Source: JARRON01 sp037383845 (GTDB taxonomy: Bacteria > Pseudomonadota > Gammaproteobacteria > Steroidobacterales > XN24). From it: a DNA stretch of 9,021 bases. Shown piece after piece: positions 5,291-9,021 of the stretch. Made by a program: the position numbers and the translations under genes. Each line of letters begins with the position of its first letter. Positions within the stretch are counted from its first letter, which is position 1. The stretch is taken from assembly GCA_037383845.1 (NCBI GenBank), contig JARRON010000059.1, positions 1 to 9,021 of the forward strand, in the 5' to 3' direction. The notes below the pieces were generated by a model. That model saw nothing but the letters and a program-made list of their open reading frames with translations, had not been told where the DNA came from and searched no databases.

Positions 5291-7432
5291 CTACTCGTCG
5301 TCTTCTTCCTCGTCCTCGATGCCGAACTTGTACTGGAACGCCAGGGTGATGACGTCAACGTCGTATTCCTGGGGCCGGGCGCCGAAGGTCAGCACGTTGG
5401 AAATGGTGTCCGGCCCGACCCCTTCGATGGCCCAGTCGTTCTGGTCGAAGGTCTCGTGACGCCAGCCGACGAGAATGTCCAGCCGCGGGCTGAAGCGATA
5501 GGTGCCCTCCAGGCCCAGGCTCTCGAGCTTGCCTTCCAGGGTCGGGAAGGCGGCAAGGGCGCCTCCGAGGGAGTTGCTCACGGCGATGTCGCCGGTCGTG
5601 TCCGAGTAGATGTAATCGAGCCGAAGGTCCAGCTTGTCGTCGAACAGGCCCGGCCAGTCCAGGGCCAGGCCGATGAGTTCCTGCTCGTCCCGGGTACGCG
5701 CCCTCCAGTTCGGTGGCGCCGTGTTGGGCGGGCTGAAGCTGCCCGCACCGACCAGGTCAGAGTCGTAGTTTTCCTGGGCGTAGAACGCCGAGGCCACGAG
5801 ACTCTTGCCGATCAGCAGGCTCCCGTCCACGGCGATCTGGTCGTAATCCGTGCCCGTCAGCCCCACGACGCTGTCCGTGTAGTCGTCGGAGGCGTTGACG
5901 TACTTGGCCGACACGCTCAGCTTTTCGCCCGAGTACTGCACCTGGGCCTCGTAGGCATCCCGGTCGCGGTCGGCGAGATAGTATTTGCGAAGCAGCGGGT
6001 TCTGGGCCTGGCCGGGACCCACCACGGGCGGCCGGTAGCCGTCACCGTCACGCTCCGCGGTTTCTGCTTTAAGGGTTGCCGATACGCTGCTGAATGGCCG
6101 GATCCTGAGCTTGGCCCAGTAGGTGTCCTCCTCGGTCTCCGAAACGTCCTGCTCGTCCCGCTCTTCGGTCTCGCGGTCCCAGCCTGCGTAGCCGTGAATC
6201 ATCCGGCCGAATCGATAATCGGCGCTCAGCCCAAAATCGGTGTCCTGGTAGCCGTACAGCCGGTTCTCCTCAGGCACTGCCAGGAACACGTCTGCCTGAA
6301 CGTAGTCCCACGTGTCCCGGCTTGACTGGTTGTCGCGCTCATCGAACCTGTAGTCTGCCGCCAGGCGGAGCCGGTCCGTGGGCCGGGAGACAACCCGCAG
6401 GTCGATGTGGGTCGTGTCCACTTCTCCGGCGAAGTTGGCCCGGGGCAGGGCCGGGGCGCTGATCGAGGGGTTGATGGTGTACGGCAGGAGCGCGTCGTCC
6501 TGCTCCATCTTGCCGGAGGCGTAGCTGGCGTTGACCACGGTATCCCAGAAGTCGAAACCGAAGCTGCCCGACAGCAGGAACTGGTTGAACTTGTTGTCCG
6601 GCGCGCTGGCCATGCGCCCTGCGTTCGGTCCGGTGAACGCGTTGTCCCACCGCAGACCCAGGTTCTTGTTGCTGAAGAAGGAGCCATAGTAGGCACCCTT
6701 CACCATCCAGTCGTCGCCGGTATAGATCACCGCCGCATCCACCTGGTCGGTCTCGTAATCGATCGGGTCCGCGAGGCTCGCCGAGACCCCGAGGAAGCTT
6801 CCCCAGGTCTGGGAAAAGCCTTCCTTGGTCTGGCGGGTCCAGTCGGCCTCATAGCGCAGCCGCTGGGACTGCACGAACTCAAGTCCGAGACCCAGGGTAG
6901 TGACGTCATACTCCAGGTCGCGGGGACGCAGACTGGTGCCAAGGGCGGACATGCCGGAGGTCGACCCGGCCCTCACCCATCCCGAGGGCAGGCTAAGGCT
7001 CGAGCTGCCCGCGCCCGAGTAGACGGTACGCGTGGTGTCGTCCAGGTACCTGGGCAGTTCGTCGTAGCTGAAGTCCACCATCCAGGTACCCTGGTGACCG
7101 GCCTCCACTTCCAGTTCCCGGGAATCCAGGCCCAGGTTCTCGCCGCGCAACGACGCGCCGTAGCCTTCCTCGCCGCGGTACATGAGCTCCGCGTCGGCGT
7201 TGAGCTCCGTCCCTTCCTCGTTCAGCCCGGTGTAGTCACCGAACCTGGCCGAGTCGTCGGAGATGTTCTCGACGGCGGCGCTGGCGTCACCTTCCACGCC
7301 ACTCTCCGGAAACGGGCAGAACTTGCAGTTCCAGTTCTCCCAGTCGGGCTCTGCCGCGTGGGCCTGGACCCACGTCGCCCCCAGCAGCGTGGCAACCAGG
7401 ATCTTCAGGGTGCGATTCGTGTTCATGATCAT
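5291..7432 (-). CDS. mtrB: MtrB/PioB-family outer-membrane beta-barrel protein
   Basis: A 713-residue protein of the family that forms the beta-barrel sheath around an MtrA-type decaheme cytochrome, letting electrons cross the outer membrane. A Sec signal peptide ends near AHA (residues 24-26). The mature N-terminus holds a CxxC motif (CKFC, Cys36 and Cys39), characteristic of MtrB-like proteins and reported as important in Shewanella MtrB. The remainder alternates polar and aromatic residues in many amphipathic strands (for example VDFSYDELPRYLDD and LRLDYIYSDTTGD), as expected of a large barrel; the length is close to the roughly 700 residues of Shewanella MtrB. Unusually, about ten residues (GIEDEEEDDE) follow the likely final strand QYKF, so the barrel does not end in an aromatic residue. 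Two Met codons (7432 and 7426) are possible; AGGAG at 7441-7437 lies four or ten bases away. It is co-transcribed with mtrA, 16 bp upstream. Confidence 0.93.
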   Translation of the reverse strand: MIMNTNRTLKILVATLLGATWVQAHAAEPDWENWNCKFCPFPESGVEGDASAAVENISDDSARFGDYTGLNEEGTELNADAELMYRGEEGYGASLRGENLGLDSRELEVEAGHQGTWMVDFSYDELPRYLDDTTRTVYSGAGSSSLSLPSGWVRAGSTSGMSALGTSLRPRDLEYDVTTLGLGLEFVQSQRLRYEADWTRQTKEGFSQTWGSFLGVSASLADPIDYETDQVDAAVIYTGDDWMVKGAYYGSFFSNKNLGLRWDNAFTGPNAGRMASAPDNKFNQFLLSGSFGFDFWDTVVNASYASGKMEQDDALLPYTINPSISAPALPRANFAGEVDTTHIDLRVVSRPTDRLRLAADYRFDERDNQSSRDTWDYVQADVFLAVPEENRLYGYQDTDFGLSADYRFGRMIHGYAGWDRETEERDEQDVSETEEDTYWAKLRIRPFSSVSATLKAETAERDGDGYRPPVVGPGQAQNPLLRKYYLADRDRDAYEAQVQYSGEKLSVSAKYVNASDDYTDSVVGLTGTDYDQIAVDGSLLIGKSLVASAFYAQENYDSDLVGAGSFSPPNTAPPNWRARTRDEQELIGLALDWPGLFDDKLDLRLDYIYSDTTGDIAVSNSLGGALAAFPTLEGKLESLGLEGTYRFSPRLDILVGWRHETFDQNDWAIEGVGPDTISNVLTFGARPQEYDVDVITLAFQYKFGIEDEEEDDE

Positions 7433-7448
7433 TGGTCTCCTGCGGGCC

Positions 7449-8390
7449 TCAGCGCATCAGGGCCTTGCCCGAGGGGTGATTGGAGCCGTGCACCTGCTGG
7501 TGGCAGTTCAGGCAGCTGCCGGAAAGCAGGTAAGCCGATGCGGACCCTTCAGGCAGGCCGCCCGGCGTATGAGCCACGCTGGGGTGACCCGCGGGGCTGT
7601 GGCAGGACTGGCAGAGCAGCGGCGGACGCTGGGTCAGCATGCCGGGGTGAACGGCGCCATGGGGATCATGGCAGTTGCTGCAGTCGTCCTGAACCGGCGC
7701 GTGCTCCCAGACCAGCGGACCGCGCTTCTCCGCGTGGCAGCCGTAGCAGGTCTCGTTGAGCGTATTGCGGACCAGCATCGCTTCGTTGGTCGAGCCGTGG
7801 GGCGAATGGCAGTCCGTGCAGGCCAGCTTGCCCTGCCGGACGGGGTGGGCGTAAGGCTTGTAGAAATCAGCCTTGGCGTCGATGTGGCACGCATAGCACC
7901 GCTCGTCCTGGGTCTCTTCCGCGAGCATCGGATCCTTCGGCGCGTGGCTCGAGTGGCAGTCGGCGCAGGACAGCTGATTCATGTCGTGGGCGCTGCCCGC
8001 CCAGGCCTCGCCAACGTGGCCCTCATGGCAGTTCAGGCACATGCCGTTCTGCACGGCGATGGGCGTGTCCGCATCCTGGCCGAAGTTGATCATGTCCGGG
8101 CGCTCTTCGCCTTTTTTCACCCGGCCGGTGTGGGCCCCGCCCGGCCCGTGACAGGCCTCGCACTGGAGTTGGCGCTCCCCGAAAGGTGCCCGGTCGTCGT
8201 GGGGATTGCCGTGCTTGGTCTGGAAGATCCCCAGCAGGGGCGGCTTCCAGCGCTTGTGGCAGCCGAGGCAGGTGTCTGCTCCGCGCCGGCTGTAGCCCGG
8301 CTCTTCGTCGTCCGCCGCCGCGGCCCAGGACGCCGGCAGAACAAGCAGCCCCAGCAGCAGGGATGTAAGCAGTGTCTTGTAGAGGGTCAT
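7449..8390 (-). CDS. mtrA: MtrA/DmsE-family decaheme c-type cytochrome
   Basis: A periplasmic multiheme cytochrome that passes electrons through the MtrB-type barrel to or from the cell surface. The 313-residue protein has a signal peptide (hydrophobic 5-22, cleavage near AAAA, 23-26). Ten CxxCH haem-binding motifs begin at Cys41, 77, 118, 142, 165, 191, 215, 237, 260 and 293, the number expected for MtrA, MtoA, PioA and DmsE. Repeated CHSPHG and CHDPHGA-like spacing and the C-terminal NCHQQVHGSNHPSG are typical of the group; its length is close to MtrA of Shewanella (about 330). PioA-type long N-terminal extensions are absent. Sequence alone does not separate the metal-reducing, DMSO-respiring and Fe(II)-oxidising branches. 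It is the first gene of mtrA-mtrB. ATG 8390 has only a weak GGGA about nine bases upstream. A 19-bp palindrome sits ten bases before the start. Confidence 0.95.
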   Translation of the reverse strand: MTLYKTLLTSLLLGLLVLPASWAAAADDEEPGYSRRGADTCLGCHKRWKPPLLGIFQTKHGNPHDDRAPFGERQLQCEACHGPGGAHTGRVKKGEERPDMINFGQDADTPIAVQNGMCLNCHEGHVGEAWAGSAHDMNQLSCADCHSSHAPKDPMLAEETQDERCYACHIDAKADFYKPYAHPVRQGKLACTDCHSPHGSTNEAMLVRNTLNETCYGCHAEKRGPLVWEHAPVQDDCSNCHDPHGAVHPGMLTQRPPLLCQSCHSPAGHPSVAHTPGGLPEGSASAYLLSGSCLNCHQQVHGSNHPSGKALMR

Positions 8391-8400
8391 GTCATTGCGT

Positions 8401-8419
8401 CCCGTGGAAATTCAACGGG
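8401..8419. promoter_or_regulatory. near-perfect 19-bp palindrome upstream of mtrA (candidate operator)
   Basis: CCCGTGGAAATTCAACGGG has arms CCCGT/ACGGG, one mismatch, then GAA/TTC around a central A: eight of nine positions are symmetric. The inner GAA and TTC are separated by a single base, so they cannot pair in an RNA hairpin; the full symmetry fits a dimeric DNA-binding protein better. It ends ten bases before the mtrA ATG and includes the weak Shine-Dalgarno GGG, so binding there could block transcription. The regulator is not identifiable. Confidence 0.45.
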
Positions 8420-9021
8420 CCTTGCACCTGGAAGGCGCCGGCCCTTCGCCATCTTGCCAAACTGTCCCGCGACCGGCTCATGTGGCATTCGCCGTACTGG
8501 CCGGTCCTCTTCCGGCTTCACCCGGTTCGTCGCCGCAGGCCTTGAAACCCGGCCACTTCCGCCGCCCTCGCCGACCCGCATGCCCTCGCCGCAGGCATCG
8601 CCACGGAAGGCCCATGATCCATCGGAAAACGCGGAAATGCTCTCAAGTCGAGGACGTAAACCCGTTGACCGGCGCAGTCTTTTGCCTGCGAATCATTGTC
8701 CTTGGCGCGCCTCCGGAGCTGCATCGGGGAAATTACTAACCCCTTGAGTCCGGGAGTCACTCCGTCGCACAGGAGCCCCGCGTCGCCCCGTACAGCGGAC
8801 ACGGTCACCCACCGCTCCAATCCGGCGCCCTGCAGCAGGCCCGGGCGAGCGCCGGCGGCGATCCGAAGACAACGCCGGGGGTCAATGACGTTGCCCGGTC
8901 GCTGATCCCGGCACGGGCGCTGTCACAGCGGACCCGTGTTGCCGGTCGGTGCCGCGGCGACGGGCTTCCCATCTTCTTGGGGCCGGCCGGATCTGGCCCA
9001 CCACCGTCCGGCGCCCGGGAA
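8420..9021. other. about 600 bp upstream of mtrA without a supported gene
   Basis: Short open frames exist on both strands (for example 8387-8581 and 8518-8820 minus, 8389-8739 plus), but none has a good ribosome binding site, recognisable motif or protein-like composition. There is no CxxCH motif, so no extra cytochrome is hidden here. A GGGG...CCCC repeat (8726-8743, GGGGAAATTACTAACCCC) and a direct repeat GAGTC-CGG-GAGTC (8747-8759) may be regulatory. On the minus strand one frame is open from the window edge to a TGA at 8925-8923 and could be the tail of an outside gene; the 32 residues are not recognisable. Confidence 0.4.

Noticed and set aside
8387..8581. Small 64-codon minus-strand frame overlapping the mtrA start
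   Set aside because: It has no signal peptide, no ribosome binding site and Arg/Pro/Gly-rich composition; it also contains the palindrome at 8401-8419.
8664..8692. TTGACC with GCGAAT 17 bases downstream on the plus strand as a promoter
   Set aside because: The -35 match is good but the -10 matches only three of six positions, and no gene follows on that strand within the window.
6407..8747. Two long plus-strand open frames (6407-7759 and 7263-8747) opposite mtrA and mtrB
   Set aside because: Both are antisense to genes with strong family signatures (ten CxxCH motifs, MtrB-type CxxC and barrel) and their sequences look like reverse translations of those genes.

Overview
The window is very GC-rich, with dense genes, short intergenic gaps and Gram-negative secretion signals. 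It holds an outer-membrane MtrA/MtrB-type electron conduit, which points to a proteobacterium. The genes read most like a high-GC gammaproteobacterium; this is an inference from protein style, and no species can be named. There are eight convincing protein genes. I see no rRNA, tRNA, CRISPR array, insertion sequence or transposase.

Layout. Positions 1-258 are a non-coding leader with several inverted repeats. Positions 259-2655 (+ strand) hold a two-gene unit: a membrane-anchored TolB-like/TPR protein and a small secreted cupredoxin-like protein that lacks copper ligands. Positions 2685-4987 (- strand) hold a tightly packed molybdenum-cofactor operon, moaA-moaC-moaD-moaE, convergent with the first unit and without moaB. 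Positions 4988-5290 are its leader; it carries a candidate RNA pseudoknot and a good intrinsic terminator for the next unit. Positions 5291-8390 (- strand) hold mtrA-mtrB: a periplasmic decaheme cytochrome with ten CxxCH motifs, and its outer-membrane beta-barrel sheath. Positions 8391-9021 contain no gene I can support, only a near-perfect 19-bp palindrome just upstream of mtrA.

How the genes could work together. MtrA/MtrB-type pairs carry electrons across the outer membrane, either outward (metal or DMSO respiration) or inward (Fe(II) oxidation). MoaA, C, D and E make molybdopterin. The pairing is reminiscent of DmsEF-DmsAB systems, in which an MtrAB-like conduit feeds an extracellular molybdoenzyme. 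However, no MtrC/OmcA cytochrome, Dms subunit or other molybdoenzyme lies in the window, and a terminator separates the two units, so a functional link is only a hypothesis.

The most interesting non-coding signal is the moaA leader. A geometrically plausible H-type pseudoknot there uses a segment that is also complementary to the moaA Shine-Dalgarno and GTG start region, which would fit a translational switch.
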